Made by a program: the position numbers and the translations under genes
Shown: positions 1 through 14,600 of the stretch, piece after piece
Numbering within the stretch: the first letter of the stretch is position 1
Layout: every line of letters begins with the position of its first letter
The notes under the pieces: model-generated
Databases searched by the model: none
What the model was told of the DNA's origin: nothing
What the model saw: only the letters and a program-made list of their open reading frames with translations
Source: Eledone cirrhosa
Taxonomy: Eukaryota; Mollusca; Cephalopoda; Octopoda; Eledonidae
Assembly: GCA_964016885.1 (NCBI GenBank)
Contig: OZ024742.1
Coordinates: 11,446,681-11,510,680 of the forward strand
Direction: 5' to 3'
Length of the DNA stretch: 64,000 nt

Positions 1-79
1 TAGCAGTGGAGTCTTCTGACGTTCTTGGTCCCGGGACCACAACACTCCTCACTGATTAGTTTAAGGTAGAGCTTGTAGC

Positions 80-3000
80 AGTGGAGTCTTCTGACGTTCT
101 TGGTCCCGGGACCACAACACTGCTGACTGATTGGTTTAAGGTAGAGCTTATAGCAGTGGAGACTTCCGGCGTTCTTGTTCTCGGGACCCCAACACTCCTC
201 ACTGATTGGTTTAAGGTAGAGCTTGTAGCAGTGGAGTCTTCTGACGTTCTTGGTCCCGGGACCACAACATTCCTGACTGATTGGTTTAAGGTAGAGCTTG
301 TAGCAGTGGAGACTTCGGGCGTTCTTGGTCCCGGGACCACAACACTGCTGACTGATTGGTTTAAGGTAGAGCTTGTAGCAGTGGAGTGTTCTGACGTTCT
401 TGATCCCGGGACCACAACACTCCTGACTGATTAGTTTAAGGTAGAGCTTGTAGCAGTCGAGTCTGCTGACGTTCTTGGTCCCGGGACCACAACACTGCTG
501 ACTGATTGGTTTAAGGTAGAGCTTGTAGCAGTGGAGACTTCGGGCGTTCTTGGTCCCGGGACCACAACACTGCTGACTGATTGCTTTAAGGTAGAGCTTG
601 TAGCAGTGGAGTCTTCTGACGTTCTTGGTCCCGGGACCACAACACCGCTGACTGATTGGTTTAAGGTAGAGCTTGTAGCAGTGGAGACTTCCGGCGTTCA
701 TGGTCTTGGGACCCCAACACTCCTGACTGATTGGTTTAAGGTAGAGCTTGTAGCAGTGGTGTCTTCTGGCGTTCTTGGTCCCGGGACCACAACACTGCTG
801 ACTGATTGGTTTAAGGTAGAGCTTGTAGCAGTGGAGACTTCGGGCATTCTTGGTCCCGGGTCTACAACACTGCTGACTGATTGCTTTAAGGTAGAGCTTG
901 TAGCAGTGGAGACTTCGGGCGTTCTTGGTCCCGGGACCACAACACTGCTGACTGATTGGTTTAAGTTAGAGCTTGTAGCAGAGGAGTCTTCTGACGTTCT
1001 TGGTCCCGGGACCACAACACTGCTGACTGATTGGTTTAAGGTAGAGCTTGTAGCAGTGGAGTCTTCGGGCATTCTTTGTCCCGGGACCACAACACTGCTG
1101 ACTGATTGGTTTAAGGTAGAGCTTGAAGCAGCGGAGTCTTCTGACGTTCTTGGTCCCGGGACCACAACACTCCTGACTGATTGGTTTAAGGTAGAGCTTG
1201 TAGCAGTGGAGACTTCGGGCGTTCTTGGTCCCAGGACCACAACACTGCTGACTGATTGCTTTAAGGTAGAGCTTGTAGCAGTGGAGTCTTCTGACGTTCT
1301 TGGTCCCGGGACCACAACACTGCTGACTGATTGGTTTAAGGTAGAGCTTGTAGCAGTGGAGACTACCGGCGTTCTTGGTCTCGGGACCCCAACACTCCTG
1401 ACTGATTGGTTTAAGGTAGAGCTTGTAGCAGTGGAGTCTTCTGACGTTCTTGGTCCCGGGACCACAACACTGCTGACTGATTGGTTTAAGGTAGAGCTTG
1501 TAGCAGTGGAGTCTTGTGACGTTCTTGGTCCCGGGACCACAACACTGCTGACTGATTGGTTTAAGGTAGAGCTTGTAGCAGTGGAGTCTTCTGACGTTCT
1601 TGGTCTCGGGACCCCAACACTCCTGACTGATTGGTTTAAGGTAGAGCTTGTAGCAGTGGAGACTTCGGGCGTTCTTGGTCCCGGGACCACAACACTGCTG
1701 ACTGATTGGTTTAAGGTAGAGCTTGTAGAAGTGGAGTCTTCTGACGTTCTTGGTCCCGGGACCCCAACACTCCTGACTGATTGGTTTAAGGTAGAGCTTG
1801 TAGCAGTGGAGTCTTCTGACGTTCTTGGTCCCGGGACCACAACACTGCTGACTGATTGGTTTAAGGTAGAGCTTGTTGCAGTGGAGACTTCTGACGTTCT
1901 TGGTCCCGGGACCACAACACTGCTGACTGATTGGTTTAAGGTAGAGCTTGTAGCAGTGGAGTGTTCTGACGTTCTTGGTCCCGGGACCACAACACTGCTG
2001 ACTGATTAGTTTAAGGTAGACCTTGTAGCAGTGGAGTCTTCTGACGTTCTTGGTCCCGGGACCACAACACTGCTGACTGATTGGTTTAAGGTAGAGCTTG
2101 TATCAGTGGAGTCTTCTGACGTTCTTGGTGCCGGGACCACAACACTGCTGACTGATTGGTTTAAGGTAGAGCTTGTAGCATTGGAGTCTTCTGACGTTCT
2201 TGGTCCCGGGACCACAACACTTCTGACTGATTGGTTTAAGGTAGAGCTTGTAGCAGTGGAGTCTTCTGACGTTCTTGGTCCCGGAACCCCAACACTCCTG
2301 ACTGATTGGTTTAAGGTAGAGCTTGTAGCAGTGGAGTCTTCTGACGTTCTTGGTCCCGGGACCACAACACTGCTGACTGATTGGTTTAAGGTAGAGCTTG
2401 TAGCAGTGGAGTCTTCTGACGTTCTTGGTCCCGGGACCACAATACTCCTCACTGATTAGTTTAAGGTAGAGCTTGTAGCAGTGGAGTTTTCTGACGTTCT
2501 TGGTCCCGGGACCACAACACTGCTGACTGATTGGTTTAAGGTAGAGCTTGTAGCAGTGGAGACTTCCGGCGTTCTTGGTCTCGGGACCCCAACACTCCTG
2601 ACTGATTGGTTTAAGGTAGAGCTTGTAGCAGTGGAGTCTTCTGACGTTCTCGGTCCCGGGACCACAACACTCCTGACTGATTGGTTTAAGGTAGAGCTTG
2701 TAGCAGTGGAGACTTGTGACGTTCTTGGTCCCGGGACCACAACACTGCTGACTGATTGGTTTAAGGTAGAGCTTGTAGCAGTGGAGTCTTCTGACGTTCT
2801 TGGTCTCGGGACCCCAACACTCCTGACTGATTGGTTTAAGGTAGAGCTTGTAGCAGTGGAGTCTTCTGACGTTCTTGGTCCCGGGACCACAACACTGCTG
2901 ACTGATTGGTTTAAGGTAGAGCTTGTAGCAGTGGAGTCTTCTGACGTTCTTGGTCCCGGGACCACAACACTCCTCACTGATTAGTTTAAGGTAGAGCTTG

Positions 3001-4935
3001 TAGCAGTGGAGTCTTCTGACGTTCTTGGTCCCGGGACCACAACACTGCTGACTGATTGGTTTAAGGTAGAGCTTATAGCAGTGGAGACTTCCGGCGTTCT
3101 TGTTCTCGGGACCCCAACACTGCTGACTGATTGGTTTAAGGTAGAGCTTGTAGCAGTGGAGTCTTCTGACGTTCTTGGTCCCGGGACCACAACATTCCTG
3201 ACTGATTGGTTTAAGGTAGAGCTTGTAGCAGTGGAGACTTCGGGCGTTCTTGGTCCCGGGACCACAACACTGCTGACTGATTGGTTTAAGGTAGAGCTTG
3301 TAGCAGTGGAGACTTCGGGCATTCTTGGTCCCGGGACTACAACACTGCTGACTGATTGCTTTAAGGTAGAGCTTGTAGCAGTGGAGACTTCGGGCGTTCT
3401 TGGTCCCGGGACCACAACACTGCTGACTGATTGGTTTAAGTTAGAGCTTGTAGCAGAGGAGTCTTCTGACGTTCTTGGTCCCGGGACCACAACACTGCTG
3501 ACTGATTGGTTTAAGGTAGAGCTTGTAGCAGTGGAGTCTTCGGGCATTCTTTGTCCCGGGACCACAACACTGCTGACTGATTGGTTTAAGGTAGAGCTTG
3601 AAGCAGCGGAGTCTTCTGACGTTCTTGGTCCCGGGACCACAACACTCCTGACTGATTGGTTTAAGGTAGAGCTTGTAGCAGTGGAGACTTCGGGCGTTCT
3701 TGGTCCCAGGACCACAACACTGCTGACTGATTGCTTTAAGGTAGAGCTTGTAGCAGTGGAGTCTTCTGACGTTCTTGGTCCCGGGACCACAACACTGCTG
3801 ACTGATTGGTTTAAGGTAGAGCTTGTAGCAGTGGAGACTACCGGCGTTCTTGGTCTCGGGACCCCAACACTCCTGACTGATTGGTTTAAGGTAGAGCTTG
3901 TAGCAGTGGAGTCTTCTGACGTTCTTGGTCCCGTGACCACAACACTGCTGACTGATTGGTTTAAGGTAGAGCTTGTAGCAGTGGAGTCTTGTGACGTTCT
4001 TGGTCCCGGGACCACAACACTGCTGACTGATTGGTTTAAGGTAGAGCTTGTAGCAGTGGAGTCTTCTGACGTTCTTGGTCTCGGGACCCCAACACTCCTG
4101 ACTGATTGGTTTAAGGTAGAGCTTGTAGCAGTGGAGACTTCGGGCGTTCTTGGTCCCGGGACCACAACACTGCTGACTGATTGGTTTAAGGTAGAGCTTG
4201 TAGCAGTGGAGTCTTCTGACGTTCTTGGTCCCGGGACCCCAACACTCCTGACTGATTGGTTTAAGGTAGAGCTTGTAGCAGTGGAGTCTTCTGACGTTCT
4301 TGGTCCCGGGACCACAACACTGCTGACTGATTGGTTTAAGGTAGAGCTTGTTGCAGTGGAGACTTCTGACGTTCTTGGTCCCGGGACCACAACACTGATG
4401 ACTGATTGGTTTAAGGTAGAGCTTGTAGCAGTGGAGTGTTCTGACGTTCTTGGTCCCGGGACCACAACACTGCTGACTGATTAGTTTAAGGTAGACCTTG
4501 TAGCAGTGGAGTCTTCTGACGTTCTTGGTCCCGGGACCACAACACTGCTGACTGATTGGTTTAAGGTAGAGCTTGTATCAGTGGAGTCTTCTGACGTTCT
4601 TGGTGCCGGGACCACAACACTGCTGACTGATTGGTTTAAGGTAGAGCTTGTAGCATTGGAGTCTTCTGACGTTCTTGGTCCCGGGACCACAACACTTCTG
4701 ACTGATTGGTTTAAGGTAGAGCTTGTAGCAGTGGAGTCTTCTGACGTTCTTGGTCCCGGAACCCCAACACTCCTGACTGATTGGTTTAAGGTAGAGCTTG
4801 TAGCAGTGGAGTCTTCTGACGTTCTTGGTCCCGGGACCACAACACTGCTGACTGATTGGTTTAAGGTAGAGCTTGTAGCAGTGGAGTCTTCTGACGTTCT
4901 TGGTCCCGGGACCACAATACTCCTCACTGATTAGT
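80..4935. repeat. Higher-order repeat, shift of 33 units (2475 bp)
   Basis: The block at about 531-2459 recurs at 3006-4934, shifted by 2475 bp (33 units), with the same rare variants in the same order: the LCPGTTT unit, the EAAESSD unit, the TTGVLGLGT unit, and the GTAGACCTTG variant at about 2016 and 4491. The first five units (81-434) match 3006 onward at a shift of 2925 bp instead (39 units). The two copies therefore differ by six units, or 450 bp. Confidence 0.85.
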
Positions 4936-7900
4936 TTAAGGTAGAGCTTGTAGCAGTGGAGTTTTCTGACGTTCTTGGTCCCGGGACCACAACACTGCTG
5001 ACTGATTGGTTTAGGGTAGAGCTTGTAGCAGTGGAGACTTCCGGCGTTCTTGGTCTCGGGACCCCAACACTCCTGACTGATTGGTTTAAGGTAGAGCTTG
5101 TAGCAGTGGAGTCTTCTGACGTTCTCGGTCCCGGGACCACAACACTCCTGACTGATTGGTTTAAGGTAGAGCTTGTAGCAGTGGAGACTTCGGGCGTTCT
5201 TCGTCCCGGCACCACAACACTGCTGACTGATTGCTTTAAGGTAGAGGTTGTAGCAGTGGAGTCTTCTGACGTTCTTGGTCCCGGGACCACAACACTGCTG
5301 ACTGATTGGTTTAAGGTAGAGCTTGTAGCAGTGGAGACTTCTGACGTTCTTGGTCCCGGGACCACAACACTGCTGACTGATTGGTTTAAGGTAGAGCTTG
5401 TAGCAGTGGAGTGTTCTGACGTTCTTGGTCCCGGGACCACAACACTGCTGACTGATTAGTTTAAGGTAGACCTTGTAGCAGTGGAGTTTTCTGACGTTCT
5501 TGGTCCCGGGACCACAACACTGCTGACTGATTGGTTTAAGGTAGAGCTTGTAGCAGTGGAGTCTTCTGACGTTCTTGGTCCCGGGACCACAACACTTCTG
5601 ACTGATTGGTTTAAGGTAGAGCTTGTAGCAGTGGAGTCTTCTGACGTTCTTGGTCCCGGAACCCCAACACTCCTGACTGATTGGTTTAAGGTAGAGCTTG
5701 TAGCAGTGGAGTCTTCTGACGTTCTTGGTCCCTGGACGACAACACTGCTGACTGATTGGTTTAAGGTAGAGCTTGTAGCAGTGGAGTCTTCTGACGTTCT
5801 TGGTCCCGGGACCACAATACTCCTCACTGATTAGTTTAAGGTAGAGCTTGTAGCAGTGGAGTCTTCTAACGTTCTTGGTCCCGGGACCACAACACTGCTG
5901 ACTGATTGGTTTAAGGTAGAGCTTGTAGCAGTGGAGACTTCCGGCGTTCTTGGTCTCGGGACCCCAACACTCCTGACTGATTGGTTTAAGGTAGAGCTTG
6001 TAGCAGTGGAGTCTTCTGACGTTCTCGGTCCCGGGACCACAACACTCCTGACTGATTGGTTTAAGGTAGAGCTTGTAGCAGTGGAGACTTCGGGCGTTCT
6101 TGGTCCCGGGACCACAACACTGCTGACTGATTGCTTTAAGTTAGAGGTTGTAGCAGTGGAGTCTTCTGACGTTCTTGGTCCCGGGACCACAACACTGCTG
6201 ACTGATTGGTTTAAGGTAGAGCTTGTAGCAGTGGAGACTTCGGGCATTCTTGGTCCCGGGACCACAACACTGCTGACTGATTGGTTTAAGGTAGAGCTTG
6301 TAGCAGTGGAGACTTCCGGCGTTCTTGGTCCCGGGACCACAACACTGCTGACTGATTGCTTTAAGGTAGAGCTTGTAGCAGTGGAGTCTTCTGACGTTCT
6401 TGGTCCCAGGACCACAACACTGCTGACTGATTGGTTTAAGGTAGAGCTTGTAGCAGTGGAGTCTTCTGACGTTCTTGGTCCCGGGACCACAACACTGCTG
6501 ACTGATTGGTTTAAGGTAGAGCTTGTAGCAGTGGAGACTTCGGGCATTCTTGGTCCCGGGACCACAGCACTGCTGACTGATGGGTTTAAGGTAGTGCTTG
6601 TAGCAGTGGAGAATTCGGGCGTTCTTGGTCGCGGGACCACAACATTGCTGACTGATTGCTTTAAGGTAGAGCTTGTAGCAGTGGAGTCTACTGACGTTCT
6701 TGGTCCCGGGACCACAACACTCCTGACTGATTGGTTTAAGGTAGAGCTTGTAGCATTGGAGTCTTCTGACGTTCTTGGTCCCGGGACCACAACACTCCTG
6801 ACTGATTGGTTTAAGGTAGAGCTTGTAGCAGTGGAGTCTTCTGTCGTTCTTGGTCCCGGGACAACAACACTGCTGACTGATTGGTTTAAGGTAGAGCTTA
6901 TAGCAGTGGAGACTTCCGGCGTTCTTGGTCTCGGGACCCCAACACTCCTGACTGCTTGGTTTAAGGTAGAGCTTGTAGCAGTGGAGTCTTCTGACGTTCT
7001 TGGTCCCGGGACCACAACACTGCTGACTGATTGGTTTAAGGTGGAGCTTGTAGCAGTGGAGTGTTCTGACGTTCTTGGTCCCGGGACCAGAACACTCCTG
7101 ATGATTAGTTTAAGGTAGAGCTTGTATCAGTGGAGTCTTCTGACGTTCTTGGTCCCGGGACCACAACACTGCTGACTGATTGGTTTAAGGTAGAGCTTGT
7201 AGCAGTGGAGACTTCGGGCGTTCTTGGTCTCGGGACCCCAACACTCCTGACTGATTGGTTTAAGGTAGAGCTTGTAGCAGTGGAGTCTTCTGACGTTCTT
7301 GGTCCCGGGACCACAACACTGCTGACTGATTGGTTTAAGGAAGAGCTTGTAGCAGTGGAGACTTCGGGCGTTCTTGGTCCCGGGACCACAACACTGCTGA
7401 CTGATTGGTTTAAGGTAGAGCTTGTAGCAGTGGAGACTTCCGGCGTTCTTGGTCTCGGGACCCCAACACTCGTGACTGATTGGTTTAAGGTAGAGCTTGT
7501 AGCAGTGGAGTCTTCTGACGTTCTCGGTCCCGGGACCACAACACTCCTGACTGATTGGTTTAAGGTAGAGCTTGTAGCAGTGGAGACTTCGGGCGTTCTT
7601 GGTCCCGGGACCACAACACTGCTGACTGATTGCTTTAAGGTAGAGCTTGTAGCAGTGGAGTCTTCAGACGTTCTTGGTCCCGGGACCACAACACTGCTGA
7701 CTGATTGGTTTAAGGTAGAGCTTGTAGCAGTGGAGACTTCGGGCATTCTTGGTCCCGGGACCACAACACTGCTGACTGATTGGTTTAAGGTAGAGCTGGT
7801 AGCAGTGGAGACTTCCGGCGTTCTTGGTCCCGGGACCACAACACTGCTGACTGATCGCTTTAAGGTAGAGCTTGTAGCAGTGGAGTCTTCTGACGTTCTT

Positions 7901-10900
7901 GGTCCCAGGACCACAACACTGCTGACTGATTGGTTTAAGGTAGAGCTTGTAGCAGTGGAGTCTTCTGACGTTCTTGGTCCCGGGACCACAACACTCCTGA
8001 CTGATTTGTTTAAGGTAGAGCTTGTAGCAGTGGAGACTTCCGGCGTTCTTGGTCTCGGGACACCAACACTCCTGACTGATTGGTTTAAGGTAGAGCTTGT
8101 AGCAGTGGAGTCTTCTGACGTTCTTGGTCCCGGGACCACAACACTGCTGACTGATTGGTTTAAGGTAGAGCTTGTAGCAGAGGAGACTTCTGACGTTCTT
8201 GGTCCCGGGACCACAACACTGCTGACTGATTGGTTTAAGGTAGAGCTTGTAGCAGTGGAGACTTCGGGCGTTCTTGGTCCCGGGACCACAACACTCCTGA
8301 CTGATTGGTTTAAGGTAGAGCTTGTAGCAGTGGAGTCTTCTGACGTTCTTGGTCCCGGGACCACAACACTGCTGACTGATTGGTTTAAGGTAGAGCTTGT
8401 AGCAGTGGAGACTACCGGCGTTCTTGGTCTCGGGACCCCAACACTCCTGACTGATTGGTTTAAGGTAGAGCTTGTAGCAGTGGAGTCTTCTGACGTTCTT
8501 GGTCCCGGGACCACAACACTGCTGACTGATTGGTTTAAGGTAGAGCTTGTAGCAGTGGAGTCTTGTGACGTTCTTGGTCCCGGGACCACAACACTGCTGA
8601 CTGATTGGTTTAAGGTAGAGCTTGTAGCAGTGGAGTCTTCTGACGTTCTTGGTCTCGGGACCCCAACACTCCTGACTGATTGGTTTAAGGTAGAGCTTGT
8701 AGCAGTGGAGACTTCGGGCGTTCTTGGTCCCGGGACCACAACACTGCTGACTGATTGGTTTAAGGTAGAGCTTGTAGCAGTGGAGTCTTCTGACGTTCTT
8801 GGTCCCGGGACCCCAACACTCCTGACTGATTGGTTTAAGGTAGAGCTTGTAGCAGTGGAGTCTTCTGACGTTCTTGGTCCCGGGACCACAACACTGCTGA
8901 CTGATTGGTTTAAGGTAGAGCTTGTTGCAGTGGAGACTTCTGACGTTCTTGGTCCCGGGACCACAACACTGCTGACTGATTGGTTTAAGGTAGAGCTTGT
9001 AGCAGTGGAGTGTTCTGACGTTCTTGGTCCCGGGACCACAACACTACTGACTGATTAGTTTAAGGTAGACCTTGTAGCAGTGGAGTCTTCTGACGTTCTT
9101 GGTCCCGGGACCACAACACTGCTGACTGATTGGTTTAAGGTAGAGCTTGTATCAGTGGAGTCTTCTGACGTTCTTGGTGCCGGGACCACAACACTGCTGA
9201 CTGATTGGTTTAAGGTAGAGCTTGTAGCATTGGAGTCTTCTGACGTTCTTGGTCCCGGGACCACAACACTTCTGACTGATTGGTTTAAGGTAGAGCTTGT
9301 AGCAGTGGAGTCTTCTGACGTTCTTGGTCCCGGAACCCCAACACTCCTGACTGATTGGTTTAAGGTAGAGCTTGTAGCAGTGGAGTCTTCTGACGTTCTT
9401 GGTCCCGGGACCACAACACTGCTGACTGATTGGTTTAAGGTAGAGCTTGTAGCAGTGGAGTCTTCTGACGTTCTTGGTCCCGGGACCACAATACTCCTCA
9501 CTGATTAGTTTAAGGTAGAGCTTGTAGCAGTGGAGTTTTCTGACGTTCTTGGTCCCGGGACCACAACACTGCTGGCTGATTGGTTTAAGGTAGAGCTTGT
9601 AGCAGTGGAGACTTCCGGCGTTCTTGGTCTCGGGACCCCAACACTCCTGACTGATTGGTTTAAGGTAGAGCTTGTAGCAGTGGAGTCTTCTGACGTTCTC
9701 GGTCCCGGGACCACAACACTCCTGACTGATTGGTTTAAGGTAGAGCTTGTAGCAGTGGAGACTTCGGGCGTTCTTGGTCCCGGGACCACAACACTGCTGA
9801 CTGATTGCTTTAAGGTAGAGGTTGTAGCAGTGGAGTCTTCTGACGTTCTTGGTCCCGGGACCACAACACTGCTGACTGATTGGTTTAAGGTAGAGCTTGT
9901 AGCAGTGGAGACTTCTGACGTTCTTGGTCCCGGGACCACAACACTGCTGACTGATTGGTTTAAGGTAGAGCTTGTAGCAGTGGAGTGTTCTGACGTTCTT
10001 GGTCCCGGGACCACAACACTGCTGACTGATTAGTTTAAGGTAGACCTTGTAGCAGTGGAGTTTTCTGACGTTCTTGGTCCCGGGACCACAACACTGCTGA
10101 CTGATTGGTTTAAGGTAGAGCTTGTAGCAGTGGAGTCTTCTGACGTTCTTGGTCCCGGGACCACAACACTTCTGACTGATTGGTTTAAGGTAGAGCTTGT
10201 AGCAGTGGAGTCTTCTGACGTTCTTGGTCCCGGAACCCCAACACTCCTGACTGATTGGTTTAAGGTAGAGCTTGTAGCAGTGGAGTCTTCTGACGTTCTT
10301 GGTCCCGGGACCACAACACTGCTGACTGATTGGTTTAAGGTAGAGCTTGTAGCAGTGGAGTCTTCTGACGTTCTTGGTCCCGGGACCACAATACTCCTCA
10401 CTGATTAGTTTAAGGTAGAGTTTGTAGCAGTGGAGTCTTCTGACGTTCTTGGTCCCGGGACCACAACACTGCTGACTGATTGGTTTAAGGTAGAGCTTGT
10501 AGCAGTGGAGACTTCCGGCGTTCTTGGTCTCGGGACCCCAACACTCCTGACTGATTGGTTTAAGGTAGAGCTTGTAGCAGTGGAGTCTTCTGACGTTCTC
10601 GGTCCCGGGACCACAACACTCCTGACTGATTGGTTTAAGGTAGAGCTTGTAGCAGTGGAGACTTCGGGCGTTCTTGGTCCCGGGACCACAACACTGCTGA
10701 CTGATTGCTTTAAGTTAGAGGTTGTAGCAGTGGAGTCTTCTGACGTTCTTGGTCCCGGGCCCACAACACTGCTGACTGATTGGTTTAAGGTAGAGCTTGT
10801 AGCAGTGGAGACTTCGGGCATTCTTGGTCCCGGGACCACAACACTGCTGACTGATTGGTTTAAGGTAGAGCTTGTAGCAGTGGAGACTTCCGGCGTTCTT

Positions 10901-11692
10901 GGTCCCGGGACCACAACACTGCTGACTGATTGCTTTAAGGTAGAGCTTGTAGCAGTGGAGTCTTCTGACGTTCTTGGTCCCAGGACCACAACACTGCTGA
11001 CTGATTGGTTTAAGGTAGAGCTTGTAGCAGTGGAGTCTTCTGACGTTCTTGGTCCCGGGACCACAACACTGCTGACTGATTGGTTTAAGGTAGAGCTTGT
11101 AGCAGTGGAGACTTCGGGCATTCTTGGTCCCGGGACCACAGCACTGCTGACTGATGGGTTTAAGGTAGTGCTTGTAGCAGTGGAGAATTCGGGCGTTCTT
11201 GGTCGCGGGACCACAACATTGCTGACTGATTGCTTTAAGGTAGAGCTTGTAGCAGTGGAGTCTACTGACGTTCTTGGTCCCGGGACCACAACACTCCTGA
11301 CTGATTGGTTTAAGGTAGAGCTTGTAGCATTGGAGTCTTCTGACGTTCTTGGTCCCGGGACCACAACACTCCTGACTGATTGGTTTAAGGTAGAGCTTGT
11401 AGCAGTGGAGTCTTCTGACGTTCTTGGTCCCGGGACAACAACACTGCTGACTGATTGGTTTAAGGTAGAGCTTATAGCAGTGGAGACTTCCGGCGTTCTT
11501 GGTCTCGGGACCCCAACACTCCTGACTGCTTGGTTTAAGGTAGAGCTTGTAGCAGCGGAGTCTTCTGACGTTCTTGGTCCCGGGACCACAACACTGCTGA
11601 CTGATTGGTTTAAGGTGGAGCTTGTAGCAGTGGAGTGTTCTGACGTTCTTGGTCCCGGGACCAGAACACTCCTGATGATTAGTTTAAGGTAG
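4481..11692. repeat. Higher-order repeat, shift of 61 units (4574 bp)
   Basis: The block at 4481-7118 recurs at 9055-11692. All unit variants, internal stop units and ORF boundaries move by exactly 4574 bp, which is 61 x 75 minus 1. The missing base lies in the 74-bp unit CTCCTGATGATTAG, present near 7101 and 11675. Similarity continues past 7130 and 11704, where both carry a KEELVAVE unit about 0.2 kb later. Confidence 0.9.
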
Positions 11693-14600
11693 AGCTTGTA
11701 TCAGTGGAGTCTTCTGACGTTCTTGGTCCCGGGACCACAACACTGCTGACTGATTGGTTTAAGGTAGAGCTTGTAGCAGTGGAGACTTCGGGCGTTCTTG
11801 GTCTCGGGACCCCAACACTCCTGACTGATTGGTTTAAGGTAGAGCTTGTAGCAGTGGAGTCTTCTGACGTTCTTGGTCCCGGGACCACAACACTGCTGAC
11901 TGATTGGTTTAAGGAAGAGCTTGTAGCAGTGGAGACTTCGGGCGTTCTTGGTCCCGGGACCACAACACTGCTGACTGATTGGTTTAAGGTAGAGCTTGTA
12001 GCAGTGGAGACTTCCGGCGTTCTTGGTCTCGGGACCCCAACACTCCTGACTGATTGGTTTAAGGTAGAGCTTGTAGCAGTGGAGTCTTCTGACGTTCTCG
12101 GTCCCGGGACCACAACACTCCTGACTGATTGGTTTAAGGTAGAGCTTGTAGCAGTGGAGACTTCGGGCGTTCTTGGTCCCGGGACCACAACACTGCTGAC
12201 TGATTGCTTTAAGGTAGAGCTTGTAGCAGTGGAGTCTTCAGACGTTCTTGGTCCCGGGACCACAACACTGCTGACTGATTGGTTTAAGGTAGAGCTTGTA
12301 GCAGTGGAGACTTCGGGCATTCTTGGTCCCGGGACCACAACACTGCTGACTGATTGGTTTAAGGTAGAGCTTGTAGCAGTGGAGACTTCCGGCGTTCTTG
12401 GTCCCGGGACCACAACACTGCTGACTGATTGCTTTAAGGTAGAGCTTGTAGCAGTGGAGTCTTCTGACGTTCTTGGTCCCAGGACCACAACACTGCTTAC
12501 TGATTGGTTTAAGGTAGAGCTTGTAGCAGTGGAGTCTTCTGACGTTCTTGGTCCCGGGACCACAACACTCCTGACTGATTGGTTTAAGGTAGAGCTTGTA
12601 GCAGTGGAGACTTCCGGCGTTCTTGGTCTCGGGACACCAACACTCCTGACTGATTGGTTTAAGGTAGAGCTTGTAGCAGTGGAGTCATCTGACGTTCTTG
12701 GTCCCGGGACCACAACACTGCTGACTGATTGGTTTAAGGTAGAGCTTGTAGCAGTGGAGACTTCTGACGTTCTTGGTCCCGGGACCACAACACTGCTGAC
12801 TGATTGGTTTAAGGTAGAGCTTGTAGCAGTGGAGACTTCGGGCGTTCTTGGTCCCGGGACCACAACACTCCTGACTGATTGGTTTAAGGTAGAGCTTGTA
12901 GCAGTGGAGTCTTCTGACGTTCTTGGTCCCGGGACCACAACACTGCTGACTGATTGGTTTAAGGTAGAGCTTGTAGCAGTGGAGACTTCGGGCATTCTTG
13001 GTCCCGGGACCACAACACTCCTGACTGATTGGTTTAAGGTAGAGCTTGTAGCAGTGGAGTCTTCTGACGTTCTTGGTCCCGGGACCACAACACTGCTGAC
13101 TGATTGGTTTAAGGTAGAGCTTGTAGCAGTGGAGACTTCCGGCGTTCTTGGTCTCGGGACACCAACACTCCTGACTGATTGGTTTAAGGTAGAGCTTGTA
13201 GCAGTGGAGTCTTCTGACGTTCTTGGTCCCGGGACCACAACACTGCTGACTGATTGGTTTAAGGTAGAGCTTGTAGCAGTGGAGACTTCTGACGTTCTTG
13301 GTCCCGGGACCACAACACTGCTGACTGATTGGTTTAAGGTAGATCTTGTAGCAGTGGAGTCTTCTGACGTTCTTGGTCCCGGGACCACAACACTCCTGAC
13401 TGATTGGTTTAAGGTAGAGCTTGTAGCATTGGAGTCTTCTGACGTTCTTGGTCCCGGGACAACAACACTCCTGACTGATTGGTTTAAGGTAGAGCTTGTA
13501 GCAGTGGAGTCTTCTGACGTTCTTGGTCCCGGGACCACAACACTGCTGACTGATTGGTTTAAGGTAGAGCTTGTAGCAGTGGAGACTTCGGGCGTTCTTG
13601 GTCTCGGGACACCAACACTCCTGACTGATTGGTTTAAGGTAGAGCTTGTAGCAGTGGAGTCTTCTGACGTTCTTGGTCCCGGGACCACAACACTGCTGAC
13701 TGATTGGTTTAAGGTAGAGCTTGTAGCAGTGGAGACTTCTGACGTTCTTGGTCCCGGGACCACAACACTGCTGACTGATTGGTTTAAGGTAGATCTTGTA
13801 GCAGTGGAGTCTTCTGACGTTCTTGGTCCCGGGACCACAACACTCCTGACTGATTGGTTTAAGGTAGAGCTTGTAGCATTGGAGTCTTCTGACGTTCTTG
13901 GTCCCGGGACAACAACACTCCTGACTGATTGGTTTAAGGTAGAGCTTGTAGCAGTGGAGTCTTCTGACGTTCTTGGTCCCGGGACCACAACACTGCTGAC
14001 TGATTGGTTTAAGGTAGAGCTTGTAGCAGTGGAGACTTCGGGCGTTCTTGGTCTCGGGACACCAACACTCCTGACTGATTGGTTTAAGGTAGAGCTTGTA
14101 GCAGTGGAGTCTTCTGACGTTCTTGGTCCCGGGACCACAACACTGCTGACTGATTGGTTTAAGGTAGAGCTTGTAGCAGTGGAGACTTCTGACGTTCTTG
14201 GTCCCGGGACCACAACACTGCTGACTGATTGGTTTAAGGTAGATCTTGTAGCAGTGGAGTCTTCTGACGTTCTTGGTCCCGGGACCACAACACTCCTGAC
14301 TGATTGGTTTAAGGTAGAGCTTGTAGCATTGGAGTCTTCTGACGTTCTTGGTCCCGGGACCACAACACTCCTGACTGATTGGTTTAAGGTAGAGCTTGTA
14401 GCAGTGGAGTCTTCTGACGTTCTTGGTCCCGGGACAACAACACTGCTGACTGATTGGTTTAAGGTAGAGCTTGTAGCAGTGGAGACTTCGGGCGTTCTTG
14501 GTCTCGGGACCGCAACACTCCTGACTGATTGGTTTAAGGTAGAGCTTGTAGCAGTGGAGTCTTCTGACGTTCTTGGTCCCGGGACCACAACACTGCTGAC